Assembly (NCBI RefSeq): GCF_030272615.1
Contig: NC_081405.1
Location: 159,486,317-159,550,316, forward strand
From: Cryptomeria japonica
Lineage: Eukaryota; Streptophyta; Pinopsida; Cupressales; Cupressaceae
Reading direction: 5' to 3'
DNA: 64,000 nt
Part shown: one piece after another, positions 1 to 11,880 of the stretch
Position numbering within the stretch: position 1 is the first letter of the stretch
Layout of the letters: the number at the start of each line of letters is the position of its first letter
Position numbers and translations under genes: made by a program
The notes under the pieces: model-generated
The model's database searches: none
What the model was told of the DNA's origin: nothing
The model's input: the letters and a program-made list of their open reading frames with translations, nothing else

Positions 1-2997
1 ATTGTATTATAGTTGTGTATTGTGATGTATTTGAGAGTCTGATAACTATTGATCTGCTTTTGGATGTCATTTGGTGATACTCGTGTGATAAGCTTAATCT
101 GCAAGTATATTGTAATATCTTGATTTCTAAAAAAAAATATTGGGTAACTTTTGGAGTGTGGGATTTTTTTCTAAAATGGTTTTATCCATGTAAATCATTG
201 TGTGGTGGTATGCATGTTATTTTGGTTTATTTTTGTTAATTTTGTGTAACTTTCGTAAAGATCTGAAAAGTTTTTCATAACCCTCCTCTGAAGGTTAGTA
301 GAGGAAGTTGTTCCACTACCTTAACTTCCTTTCACTTCTCTTCTACAAACATTGTGGGTCAGGCCATGGGTCCTCATTCCCAAAATACTACATTCTCAAC
401 TAGAAAAATACAAGTTTAAATATTGTCAACCATATTTACCAAAGAGTTTTTTTTATCTTGATGCCATCATGATATTGCACTTTCCTTTTTAAGGTTGAAT
501 GTTGGGATTCCACATATATTCTAAGATTAAAACCAAATAAAAAATGTTAATGTGATTTCAGAATTTTTCATGAAGTGGATATCCGCTATGAAATATATAT
601 CCATTTTTTAAAAAAAGATATCTATTAGGAATGGATATTTGTTTAATAATGAATGTTCAATTTTTTTTATTCATTATTATTCCCTTTTTAGTAAAACACA
701 ATATGAAAATAGTACTACACTTTTTTAAATAATAATAGAATGATAATTGTAAAAGAAAATTTATTTATGCATGCATTTTTTATAATCTCTTGGCATCATT
801 GTTCAAATATATCATATTCAGTTTTAAAAGAGTTTTAATCATAAGAATTATTTTTAACTAGAATCAATCACACAATTTAATGCATATAGATACAAGGAAT
901 GTTTTATTATAGTTGGGTGATCATTATAATGTTGGCACAAGGGAAATTAACTCCTTAAATAGGCCCATCTTTAATAAAGACAAGTTATCATGACATTTTC
1001 TTGTGTTATCATGGCATTTTCTTGTGTTTGTGTGCCATAGGTCTTCTTGTAGGTCTGACCAACAATTATATTTATCATTTTTATTGAATTTATGACTTAC
1101 AATTCCTTAAGCTTCCATGCCATTAGCTATAAGCTATTCCCCTTATATATTAGGTTATCTTGTTTTTTTGAGTTGTCATGTAACCTTTGTTTAAATATAA
1201 TGAAGTGTGAGTTAGTATAATCTATTTTTTTTCATCATTTTGGGTTTGCATCTCAAATTGTGTTGGATTCTCATTATACAAACAAGTTCCACATATCCCT
1301 AGATAAAGACTATTATGGCTCAATATTTTATTTTATGATTTTCTATTGAGTCCCTTTGACCATTTTTTGGATTTCCCTAATATGAACGCGTGTATGTGCT
1401 AAGGAGTCCAAAAGCCTTCTCAACTTTTTGAAAATCATAAGTTTAGGGGATTTGGTTAAATTTTTTATTTCTTTTACCATTTGTGTCCTCACGTTTAGTT
1501 CACCTTCATTTTCCTATAATCTTTCATTTGAAATTTTATATTAATCTAAAGTATATAAGATTTTGACCCCCAACTAGATATTTTTCATCTAGTATTCATG
1601 TTAACTATCAAATCAAATCTCTACAAACTTAATTTTCCTTCTATTTCTCCACTTTCTTTGTTTTCTTTTGCAAGAATTTAATATGTAATTGAATATTACT
1701 CTCATGTCAACTTATAATATCTATTTTTGTATGGATTTTGTGCATTCTTCCATTCAACTACTAATGGAACTTTAAATCCCACAACTCTACAATTAAATAC
1801 TTTTTCCCCTAAAATATTTTTTAAAAATCAAGAAATTATAAATGTTTTGTTTTGAGTGGTTTGGTGTCCATTCAAATGGTTTTCATACTTCACTTTCACA
1901 TAAATCCTTACATTTCTTTCTCATGTCTAATTGCATGCCAAAATTATAAAAACTTTTTGAAATGCTTCCCACTTACTCGTGTCACTCCCAAAATTACTTC
2001 AAACTTGTCATTAATACGCAAGTGGATATTAATTTTGTATGAACTTATAAAATTATATATTAATCAAAGGGCATGGATTTATGTGGTGGATTTGTGATAA
2101 AGGATCTCTCTACCCAACACACACATAGAAAAACATTAGATAATAACACAAAAATTGCAAGAAGAAAAATAACCCAATTCTTATTCCTTCAATAAAATGA
2201 AATTATAGATTCAAAAAATTACAAAGCTACAACCACATGAGCTCAAATAATTACAAAGAAAATCAAATCTCTAAGAAAACCTACAATCTAGATCCATAAT
2301 CTATATTGATGGAGTTATCTTATGTAACATTTGTTCTCTTCTTTATTTAGCACCAATAACTGCCTTAGAATGTTCTAGAAAGCATCCAATAAATGCTTTA
2401 TAATTTTCTAGAAAGTGTAACTTTTCATCTTTTTGGTATCCAATAGTCCAGCAGTTCATTTTCCCATCCAAGTGAATTTTTCATTGAAACTTGAGTTTTG
2501 GAGGCACAACTTCTTGGAACCATAACTTTTGACTCAAATGTCCTATTTGCTATAATAATATGTCATTGGAAAGCTTGTGAAAAGATATACAATGCAAATA
2601 TGATTGAAGATCATTTTATCCATTTCTTGAGCTTTTACAAGGCTTCTAAGGTCTTCAAATTTTAGTTTGAAATTTTATAGAAGAAATTTCCTGGGATGGA
2701 AACTTTAATATCCCCTAAACACTATAGGATATTGAGATGATTCTTTCACCAATCATTTTGTTTTTTAATTTGACTCCTTGTGGTAAGTTTCCATGTCCAT
2801 ATGTGTAGGTGATTATTTTATGTTGTTTCAAACTTATAATTGTCCTACACCTCACAAATGTCATCATGGGCTCTAAAAAACTAAAGGAAACTATAAAATA
2901 GAAGGAGAATGCAATATGTTTGGGTGATGCAAGATTGTCCTTACACCAGTGGATGCTCTTGCATCAGACACTTAGGGTGATTTGAGAAGTTACCTAG
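1..2997. other. AT-rich spacer, no gene recognised
   Basis: No reading frame here resembles a known protein; the only open stretch of note (about 80 codons near 1852-2097) has no recognisable motif and sits in AT-rich sequence. The 3' LTR of the minus-strand gypsy element to the right would be expected near 2100-2990, but I could not find a TG...CA-bounded copy matching sequence beyond 7250. Confidence 0.6.
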
Positions 2998-3480
2998 TCA
3001 CATCTCCAATACTAGAGCAAGACCAAGACGATCAACCTTTGCCTTGCACAACCATGAAGAATCTCCAACAGGCCTTCCTTTCTGCTTAACCCAATATTCT
3101 TCATACTTCATGTTTCTTGTACTCGTTCCCTCATGAATATCCAAGATCTCTTCTATATTTTCCTTCTTACAATTAGATGTTGGAATACTCAACTATTCTT
3201 CTATTAATCTCTCTTTTATGCCTCCTTCATGACACTCTATCAAATCCAAAATGTTGAACACAAGTGATATGTTAATTCCACTTGGTAACTCCACCTCATA
3301 TGCATTTCCTAAATCATGTTTCTTCATAACTTTGCATGGTCCAAAATTATTCAATTTTAAATTATTATGTGTTCCCATAGGGAACCTTTCTTTCCCCAAC
3401 TGAATCATAACTTCATCACCAATATTGAATTCTCTACATCACCAATACTGAATTCTCTACTTCTGATCTAGTTTTCCTTC
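2998..3480 (-). pseudogene. gypsy-1 integrase C-terminus and chromodomain
   Basis: The upstream frame (3408-3193) has the post-core integrase motif with KLNNFGPCKVMKK and AYEVELPSGI, the usual GPF/Y-module region. The downstream frame (3192-2998) reads EEILDIHEGTSTRN then YEEYWVKQKGRP and SSWL, matching a chromodomain that reads methylated histone tails and steers integration into heterochromatin in known chromoviruses. One stop separates the two pieces. The aromatic positions are only partly kept, so the tail may not bind histones. Confidence 0.85.
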
Positions 3481-4300
3481 TACTAAAAGTTCATCTTACT
3501 AATGTTTTTTCTTACTTCTTCATGCAATTTCTTAATGTGTTCTGCAAATTCCGCAACATCAACACTACTCTTTTATCCTTTCTCTATCTTCCTCAACTTA
3601 GAACAATTCCTTGAATTGCTCCCATATACAATTTGGAATGGGGATTTACTAGTACTCTTATTGATAGAATTGTTGTAAGAAAAAATTTCCTATGGTAGAA
3701 TCAAATCACACCCCTTGGGCTTATCTCTTACTAAGCATCTTAGCAAGTTGCCCAAACATCTATTTTTCCATCGATCTATGGACTATGTGTCGAATTGAAA
3801 TTCAAATATATCTTCATTTTTTTTTATAATTTAGACCTCTACAAGTACCCATCAAATTTGGTATCCCTATCTAAAACTATACTCTTTGGTAAACCATGTA
3901 GTCTCACCACCTACCTAAAAACAACTTTGCAATTGAACAACATCGTTAGTCTTCTAACACAGAATGAAATGTAGCATCTTAGAAAATCTATCAACCACCA
4001 CAAATACTAATTCATTTTCCCTATGTTTCCTTGGTAAACCAAGAACAAAAGTTATACTAATATCTTCTCATGGTCTCTCTAGTACAAGTAATGGCTCCTT
4101 TGGATATCCAATTTACTCCTTTGGTCATGGTCTTTGTACTATGTAAACCAAGAACAAAATTCATACTAGTATCTCCCCAGTATTCTAACTTATGCCTTTG
4201 GTCATATAGCATGCTCTGCAACTCAGTACAAAAAATTTCACATCTTGTTGTAATTGTGGCCAGTAATAATTCTCACTAACAAGTGCAATGGTCTTATCTC
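3480..4300 (-). pseudogene. gypsy-1 integrase zinc-binding and core region
   Basis: Near 4280-4200 the minus strand reads YYWPQLQQDVKFFV followed by SCRACYMTKG, the second half of the HHCC zinc-binding domain (C-x2-C kept). Around 3770-3640 it reads SLGNLLRCLVRDKPKG, then AYNN-like and SPFQIVYG, the conserved end of the catalytic core. Several stops and at least one frame change lie between. The element's DDE residues could not all be placed. Confidence 0.8.
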
Positions 4301-4559
4301 AACCAAAATGTCTAGCTAATGCTTCTAATTGATTAGGTTCTTTCTCATAGAACTCCTCAAAATGCACAATTGGCTTCCTCAAAACAACATCATATCTTGG
4401 ATTAAGAAATCTAACAATTTTTTCCTATCCAAAGTAATAGGTTTTGAAAAAATCTCTCTAAGACTACACAAAGTCTAGATCTTTAGGATACAAACCCTTG
4501 AGTTCATCAAACCTAGCAACCTCTATCTTCATCTATGTCAACAAGTTGTGTCTCTTACT

Positions 4560-5660
4560 TAAGGGATATGCAACTCTATTTGACCTTCCACTCCTATAGT
4601 TCAAAATAAAATTTTAATTCTACAAAAACTCAACCCATTTTAAGTCTATTTGATTTAACCTCCCTTGACTATTAAGATTTTCCAAAGCTTGATGATCAAT
4701 ATATAAAACAAATTATTTTGGCAACAAATATTGTACTAATTTCTATAAATCCTAAACTATAGCATAAAACTCTTGATCGTGGATAAAATATATTTTTGGC
4801 ATCATTAAGATTCTCACTAAAATAGGCAACAATGTTACCTTATTGACTCAAAACAACTCATATGGCACTACTACTAGCATCACAATTTACTTTAAATGCC
4901 TTACTAAAATCTAGAAGTGCCAAAATAGGTTGCTCTATGACTTTCTTCTTCAACATATCAAAATGTGTGTTGCTCTTGTAGTCCACTTAAACACTTTTCT
5001 ATCCCCTCTCATTGTCTTCATTATGGGAGCACAAATACTACTAAAATTGTTAATGAACTTTATGTAAAAACTTGCTAGACTATAAAATTATATTACCTCT
5101 ATAACACTCGATTCAATGATAGCCCTCATTTTCTTTGGACCCATCTTAAGACCCTTAACTAAGATAACGAATCTCAGATACACTAACTCCTTCGTAAAAC
5201 CACATTTCTTCAAATTAATCAACTACTTAGCTTCCCTTAGCTTCTAAATAACTCTTTGAATATTCATTTGATTCTCTTCTATTTTCTTACTAAAAATCAT
5301 ATTTTCATCTAATTAAACATTTACAAATTTTCTCGGAAATTCTTTCAATTAGCCTTCAAGGTTGTCTTCCACTTATCTCCTTCTATGATACAGATTTGAG
5401 AATAGTCACTCTTCATATCAATCTTTGGTAAATACTTGGAACTCAAACAATTCATAAGGTAATCCATTGCAATCCATCCTTGGCAATGAAAATTTGTATT
5501 TGATTGTAATCTTGTTAATGCTCAAGAGTCTATACACATTCTCCATTCTCCATCTTTCTTGGGTTCTAGTATTGCAAGTACCATACATAGACTCAATCTA
5601 TCTCAGATAAATCCTTTATTCAATAGCTCTTAAACCTATTTATTCAACTCATCATTCTCT
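4560..5660 (-). pseudogene. gypsy-1 reverse transcriptase and RNase H
   Basis: At 5730-5690 the minus strand has PPMRNISHLVVLIP, the segment that leads into gypsy RT. Near 5320 the RT catalytic box expected as YLDD reads stop-LDE, so the active site is destroyed. RNase H follows: FKVNCDASSSAI at about 4890, then YIDHQALENL near 4700 and DLKWVEFL. In-frame stops occur at expected Trp, Gln and Leu positions, for example after SSSAI and in the following VLSQ segment. Polymerisation and hybrid degradation would have been the roles; neither is possible now. Confidence 0.85.
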
Positions 5661-5868
5661 AAAAGATTCATTATATGGGCTGCCCTTATTTAGCAAACTA
5701 GATCTTGGTATCAAAACCACCAAGTGACTAATATTTCTCATTGGTGGAAAACCCTTAGGTACATTAGTTGACACAATGCCATGAAACTCCTCTAATGCAT
5801 TTGATACTTCTATTGGTATATTTTTATCTTCTTTTTTATTAACTCTATGAATTAATGCATACAACATG

Positions 5869-6300
5869 TCATTGCTTCATACCAATTAAAAAAATTGTAA
5901 CATCAACTAAATAAATTCTTGCATTATTATACACCTTTTCCTCCACTTCTTTTTTGTGTCGAGCTCTATCCTTTGTCAATGAATAAGTGTCAGAATTCCC
6001 ATCATGTACTACATGTCGATCAAATTTCCATGGCCTCCCTGATAGTATATGACAAGAATCTATAGACATTATTTCACATAGTACCTCATCATGATAATTC
6101 TCAATCTTCCACTTCACTAAATAGTATTCATTGACCAATGCCCTATGGTCCTTCTACAACCATGCGATCTGATATGAGCGTGGATGTATCCTTCTCTCTA
6201 TATGCAATTTGTTAGCCATCACCTCTAAAACAATATTATCCATGCTACCACAATCATATTTAATATTAAAAACTCTACCTTTACATTTGCAGCCTGTGTA
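5869..6300 (-). pseudogene. gypsy-1 aspartic protease
   Basis: Minus-strand reading gives KYDCGSMDNIVLEVMANK, the retroviral-type protease active site (D-x-G, here DCGS where DSGS or DGGS is usual). The downstream part reads VLCEIMSIDSCHILSGRPW and DRHVVHDGNSDTYSL, the ChILLGRPW and HDG motifs that end gypsy proteases. One in-frame stop falls between the two. The enzyme would cut the gag-pol polyprotein. Confidence 0.85.
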
Positions 6301-6419
6301 AAATAAAATCTTCTCTAAAGTAGATCTTTCTCTTTATATGGAAATAATATCCTAGAAACAAGAAATTTTACTCTTTTTGCATATTTATAATTCTTAGATT
6401 CAAAATATTAATTTGCATG

Positions 6420-6960
6420 TGCAAGTCATGCATTTCCTTTAAGTCTTCTATTTGTCCTTCAGTGATGTGTGGAAACTTGTATGCTCGATGTCCTTCTTCT
6501 CCACATTGGAAATAGGTTCCATGTAATCCTCCTCTTTTAAGTCCTCATCTAGACCTTCCTCTTCCTCTTAGGTCACCATTATTCTGGTCACAAGGGTTGT
6601 GAGAATTAGATCTCCTTTTTTAATTGTAACTATTTCTAGCTTCTTCATTTTTCTTTTAGTCTTAATTCCATCCTCCATATGATCTTCTACCAATTCTTCC
6701 ACCAAAACCTCTTCCTCTCTGCACTTGCTTTCAAACCTTCTATTCAACTTCTTTTCTATCTTCAAGGAATATTGATAAGCATCTTCAATAGTAGTCATTT
6801 AGACCAATATTAGCTCCTCTTGAATACTTTATGTCAACCCATTTATATAGCAAGCTACCTTCTCCTTGTTGGCCTCAAAATGGCCCCTATCCTAATCAAT
6901 ACCATATGGAAATATTATGTGTATTCCTTGATTAAATTACCTATTTGCTTCAAAACTTGA
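6420..6960 (-). pseudogene. gypsy-1 gag C-terminal half with ruined zinc knuckle
   Basis: The frame at 6798-6568 begins MTTIEDAYQYSLKIEKKL, a typical end of gypsy capsid. At about 6520-6440 the nucleic-acid-binding knuckle reads YFQCGEEGHRAYKF: the CCHC spacing is exact but the first and last Cys have become Tyr and Phe. Both changes are single base steps from Cys codons. The knuckle would no longer hold zinc or package RNA. Confidence 0.75.
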
Positions 6961-8900
6961 ATATTATTCAAAAACTCTAACTCATAATCTACAAGAATGA
7001 ACTATCTCTTCAAAAAAATTTACAATTTGATCCCCTCTTTTATCTTTTAGTTTCTTCTTTTTTCTTTCTAATTGTACATATGTACAAAGGGAGAATATAG
7101 ACAATTTTTTGTGTATGATTTCATGGAGATTGATTTTCTAGAGAATGGATTGAATGAGGTTGGCAAGATTGCTAGCATTTCACATTCTAGAGTTTAGATT
7201 GTATATGTTTCATAGACTTCCCAAACATGTAAGATCTTTTGCAACCAAAACTGATTTTGCAATATGCAATCCTAATTTTTTTAGTCTTTTATGTTGAAGA
7301 GTTTTGACATACAATGCTCTACAAATACAAATGAAATACAAACAATAATTTGATCAGATTTATTTCATTCATTCAAACACGATATAAGACTTGTAAGACA
7401 TCATTAGTGACTTATAAATTGAGAATAACAATATTGGATACATTTTTTCTTAATAGTTTACAATCATTACAACAATTAAATACCTCATTATTGTAGCTAG
7501 ATCAGTACTCTTAGGTCTAATGTAATGAGTATATTTAGAATAATAAATAATAATGTCTTAGAAAGGTCTTCGAGTGACACTAATAATACTCTAGGTGGAT
7601 ACTATTAAGTTAAAATCACCTCCAAAATTGGCAAATGGTTCATAGAACTACTTTAAAAAGTAAAGATAGCAAGTAGACTCATTGATGGATTAACACTCAA
7701 AATCTCCTCTAGTTATATTATTTTAGCTAATTTGTTGCACTTGTTCATCGATATATGGCTTGATAGAACCTCCAAACTCTTGTAGCCTCTTCACACACAC
7801 TAAAAGCCTTAGTTAAGATGATTTCAAAACCCCCAAAATGTACAAAGAACACTCTAGAACATCCAACACTTTGGCAATACCTCCTAGAGGGAATATCTCT
7901 TCTATTAAATCATTTATTCACCAAAATATACATATAACACCTGTAAATAGGGCACACGGATGATAATTCAATGGTTCAATACCTAGAATGAGAAAAGAAT
8001 TAATTTGGAAGATACAAACAAAAATTTGGTATTTTGAATAGTTGGAATGGTACGACATGCACTCAAAAAAGTCTTCAAACCCTTGAAACTCAAACAACAC
8101 TCCAAGAAAGAATTAAACACAATAATAATTGAATACCCAAATCAAAATATTTCATAAATCTTCATATTTACCAAACCCTTATCACCAAACTTTAAGTCAA
8201 AATCACTAAAAAACTTAAACTGTAAGCAACAACCAACTTTGGTCAATCTTTCACCACCAAGGCTAGAGCAACTATAGAGGGTTTCTTCCTCAACAATATT
8301 CAAAAGAAATCTCCAAGTTTATTCCAATGGCATTTCATTATGTGTGCACGGGCATAATGATAGAATGGGAGCCAAAACTCTAATTTATTGAGTTGGAGAG
8401 AAAGATCGGGGCAACACAAAGTCAAAATATAACATTTTTCCTAAAAAGTCTCTCAAATTAACTTTTAAATCACTTTATGTCTCTCCCTTACCTAGGTGTC
8501 CCCTTTTGAGACAACTTATAAAAACATTTATCACTTAAGTTATAAATTAGAAGTCACTTTTTGGTTACTTAAGTAAAAATTATAAAATATTACTCCCATC
8601 ACCTTAGAAACTATGTCAAGGCACTATAATCAATAACACTTCACACAAAAGTGAAGAGGGAACTAAAACTAAGACCAAGTTCCCAAAATAGAACTTACTA
8701 AAAATAACATATGCCAAAAATAGAAATGTTGTTGAAACACACTAAACATGCATGCTTTATCTCTCCACTGAACATCAATTCCCCTAACCAACTCCACTTA
8801 GCCAATGGGAATCTTGGGAATAGGCTAATGAAAGCATAACTAACTAGGAGAAAAAAAATGGACATTATGGTCCTCCCTCCCCAAAATTGCTTGTCCCAAG
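6961..8900. other. Gypsy-1 leader/LTR region, boundaries not resolved
   Basis: No gene recognised. Positions 7270-7360 resemble 16985-17095, which lies directly next to the primer-binding site of gypsy-2. By analogy this should be the 3' end of the gypsy-1 5' LTR (minus orientation). The primer site itself is too decayed to read and the outer LTR end was not found. Confidence 0.4.
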
Positions 8901-10059
8901 TAATTCCACTTCATAAACTAATTGACCCCAAACCAAACTCAAATAAACTCTAGGATCCCAAATAAGTCTAGGAGATCTATAGCCCCATCTTCTCAAAACA
9001 TTGTATTATTGTGCTTCTACATAAATGATCTCTTGAAATCCTCCTATAAGAAGAGCACCAAGAAACAACAAAATCTTTGTCAACTCCTTAGCAATCATAA
9101 ATATAAGGCACCATAGGAATAAACTCAAGAAAGTAAATGTTAACCCTCTCAATCTGAATATCCTGCACTCTAAATAATATGTATCTTTGTAAAGTAACAT
9201 GTTGTCCCATCCATAAGTGAAAGCTAAAAATAAGAAGTTGCCACTATTTGGTGCTTGAATTCTTGGATCCAACACTAAACTTGGTCAGTTGCAATACTCA
9301 TCCCCTTAATGTGAAACCAAAATTTAACCTTGTCGAGAGGTTGAATGGTCTAAAAAAACTCTAGACTATAGTTGTTCAAGTATGAATTTTTTGAATTCAA
9401 CACTCCCAAAGAAAACCAATTACTACAATTCTAAAAATCCTTAGCCAAAATGAATTTTTTGTGCATTCCTTGGCTGCAAATTCACTTCCATGAGTCACCA
9501 ACATATAATTGATCCAAATTTTGTTTAAATCATCTCTCCAGTTCACTTGTAGGAACACAAATGAACTCATAAAATGACTAAAAAAGATATTAATAATAGC
9601 ATTTTTTCACTTTTTGGATCCATAACCTCCCATGGTATGTGTCTCCCATCATCTTTGATTCCCAATAACCCATGTTAACAATCCTAGGCATAAATAGTCA
9701 CCCAAAACAAGGATCCACGCTAAGGTTTATAAATCTCTAAGGCACCATAGTGTTCCTCTTCTTGTAGTGAATCCATAGTCATCCATCATATCATATTGAT
9801 CCCATTCATTTTCACCCATCTTTGAAGAAAACTATCATTAAGAACATGTTCTTCCCTTAAACCATCATCATGCATCTCAAAAAGAGGATTATAAAATATA
9901 AGCTCCACATCCATGTCAAAAAAGGGATATCCAAAATCTAAAAATAATTGTTACCTCCTTGTTGCGACTTGGTGATAGGAACATGATCAGATACACCCCA
10001 CATTATTTGGTATGTAGCCTTATGGTATCCCTCCTATGTCATTCCTCTCAACACCACCA
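8901..10059 (-). other. Region downstream of gypsy-2 protease, no RT recognised
   Basis: On the minus strand this follows the protease of gypsy-2, where RT should be, but I could not find RT, RNase H or integrase motifs. A minus frame at 9275-9006 has 89 codons without recognisable similarity. The pol gene is probably deleted or replaced here. Confidence 0.4.
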
Positions 10060-10310
10060 TTTTATAACTACTCTAAAATTTCAAATCTATAGATTATGAT
10101 GACCTCGCCAAGAGATTGAAGTCATTGCATACCAAGAACAACCTTTGTGTCTCTTGTGTTCTCTATGTAAAAATCATCATTGACTTCATAGTGGTTCAAA
10201 AGGAACCTCAATTAAGGAATATTCCTCATGTAATATATAGTGTGTTAATATATTACCATGACTCTAAAGCTACCAAACCTCATAGTTTATAGCCCTCTTT
10301 GTGCTACTAT
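10060..10310 (-). pseudogene. gypsy-2 protease, C-terminal part
   Basis: Reading the minus strand from 10310 gives VAQRGL, a stop, then FGSFRVMV. At 10200-10080 it gives DFYIENTRDTKVVLGMQ, a stop, then LQSLGEVI, matching the conserved VLGxQWLxxLG end of a gypsy protease. The N-terminal half with the active site is 3.85 kb away at 14215-14159. The two halves join in frame if the three-LTR element and one copy of its ACTAT target duplication are removed. Confidence 0.8.
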
Positions 10311-10572
10311 TATTGAAACAACCAAGATCACTTGCAAAAATAAAAATTCTACAAAAACAAGCAATATGAAAAATGATAAATATCATAAGAAATTAGTAGA
10401 AAATGTACAAAAGAGCCTTGCTTATAAAGACAACCAAGAAGAGGTGAGAAGGTAAGAGTGAAACTCTGATTACCCCTCCAAGTATGTAAAAAATCTGGGT
10501 ATTTATTGAAAAGTGTTGGGACACTTGGTGAGTGTACATGAGGCGAGACAAAAGTCTAGCTAACCTCTAAGT
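10311..10572 (-). repeat. LTR 1 of compound element (truncated)
   Basis: Starts tattgaaacaacc (TG changed to TA) and matches LTRs 2 and 3 to about 10572. It then jumps into internal sequence that corresponds to the second internal region from about 12943 on, so roughly the last 80 bp of the LTR are missing. Confidence 0.8.
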
Positions 10573-11525
10573 GAGCCTAAGTTCATGAAACTGGGATTAT
10601 GTAGTGTCCTTGAAGAAGCAACAAATAGGAAAAGAATCCATAAGTTGTTCTACAAAAAATTACATACTAGATAGAGAACAAAAAAATATGCACAGTGAAA
10701 AAAAATCATTAAAAATACCTCTATATGACTAAGAAATGATATTTTAAAGTTGACGGTAAAAAAAAAATAGGCCAACGAAGAGGAGTCCAAACTTGGGAGA
10801 TGAAATGTTGATGTCACCATGATGTCAGCAAGTGCAAGAGAATATTCCTTTTATTCTCTACTGATGTGGCAAGTGATTGGGTCATTGACTAGGCATACAA
10901 ACCTTTGACATGGTAGGTGACCTTGCATGTTGATTGGGTGTGCAAACCTCGGATGTGGCAAGTCACTATGGCTGCTAACATCAACAAATGGTTGTGGATG
11001 GCAACAAATTTTAGTTGATGAAATATTTCATCTACTGGATAAAATATTTTGGGTGGTTAAATAGAGTGTTAGCTTGTGTATGGGCCTCAAGAGGGATGAC
11101 ATCATCCTTCCATAGAGAATATTCCCTACACCTACATAGGGATAGAGAATATTCCCTACACATGCATAGGGATGATGTCACCCTTGGGGTGTACCCTATA
11201 AAAAATGTGTTTTTTTGGAAAAAAAAATTCTAACAAAAAAATGAATGCCTAGAAAAAAATTGTGCATGAGTTGAGGAGCCTAACTGGGTAACACATGGAT
11301 ATGGTACAAAAGTTGTATGAATACATACATCCTTACCATGCATGCCTCCCAAAATTCCCATAAGTCATTAGTCACCAAAAATGCAAATGTTATATAACAA
11401 AATTTGACTCTAGAGACTTTGGATTGCAACCATGACATTTATTTTCCTCCACGGCGCTCTGTTTTTTGCCTTATGCCTATGACCCTCATAAAATCAAGAC
11501 TAAAAGAGATAATTTTTTAAAGAAT

Positions 11526-11537
11526 GCTCTAATACCA
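11526..11537 (-). other. Primer-binding site of compound element
   Basis: The minus strand reads TGGTATTAGAGC directly after the LTR end ...TTTCAACA. It differs by one base from TGGTATCAGAGC, the complement of the plant initiator Met-tRNA 3' end used by many plant retroelements. A more decayed copy precedes LTR 3 (13814-13820). Confidence 0.75.
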
Positions 11538-11880
11538 TGTTGAAACAACCAAGATCACTTGCAAAATTAAAAACTCTCCACAAATAATAAATAGCAAAAT
11601 GAGAAATATCATAAGAAATTAGTTGAAAATGTACAAAAGAGTCTTGCTTATAAAGACAGCCAAAAAGAGGTGAGAAAGTAAGAGTGGAAATCTAACTACC
11701 CCTCCAAGTATACAACAAGTATAGGACTCTATGGACAAGTGTTGGGACACTTTATGAGTCTAGATAAGGTGACACAAAAGTCTAGATAACCTCTCAGTAA
11801 GCTTAAGTGTAGTATGAATAGGACTCAACTATGTAAGCTAAAAGAAAACAAGTTAGATAAAACCATTTTTCACACTAACA
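11538..11880 (-). repeat. LTR 2 (middle, shared) of compound element
   Basis: 343 bp, bounded tgttgaaac ... cactaaca, so TG...CA on either strand. It aligns with LTR 3 along its whole length. Its outer flank does not repeat, as expected for a middle LTR shared by two tandem units. Confidence 0.82.

Larger units (their letters stand above)
2998..6960 (-). mobile_element. Decayed Ty3/gypsy chromovirus-type retrotransposon (gypsy-1)
   Basis: Read on the minus strand the order is gag (about 6960-6420), protease (6300-5870), reverse transcriptase (5650-4960), RNase H (4960-4560), integrase (4300-3200) and a chromodomain-like tail (3192-2998). PR-RT-RH-INT order with a C-terminal chromodomain is diagnostic of Ty3/gypsy chromoviruses. 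All domains carry stops or frameshifts, so it is dead. A short stretch at 7270-7360 resembles 16985-17095, next to the primer site of gypsy-2, suggesting related LTR ends, but I could not define either LTR of this element. Confidence 0.88.

Noticed and set aside
1852-2097. 81-codon frame as a gene
   Set aside because: AT-rich context, no motif, no neighbouring coding signal; random frames of this size are expected.
8922-9275. Overlapping frames on both strands as part of gypsy-2 pol
   Set aside because: No RT, RNase H or integrase motif could be found in any frame, so they are not called as genes.
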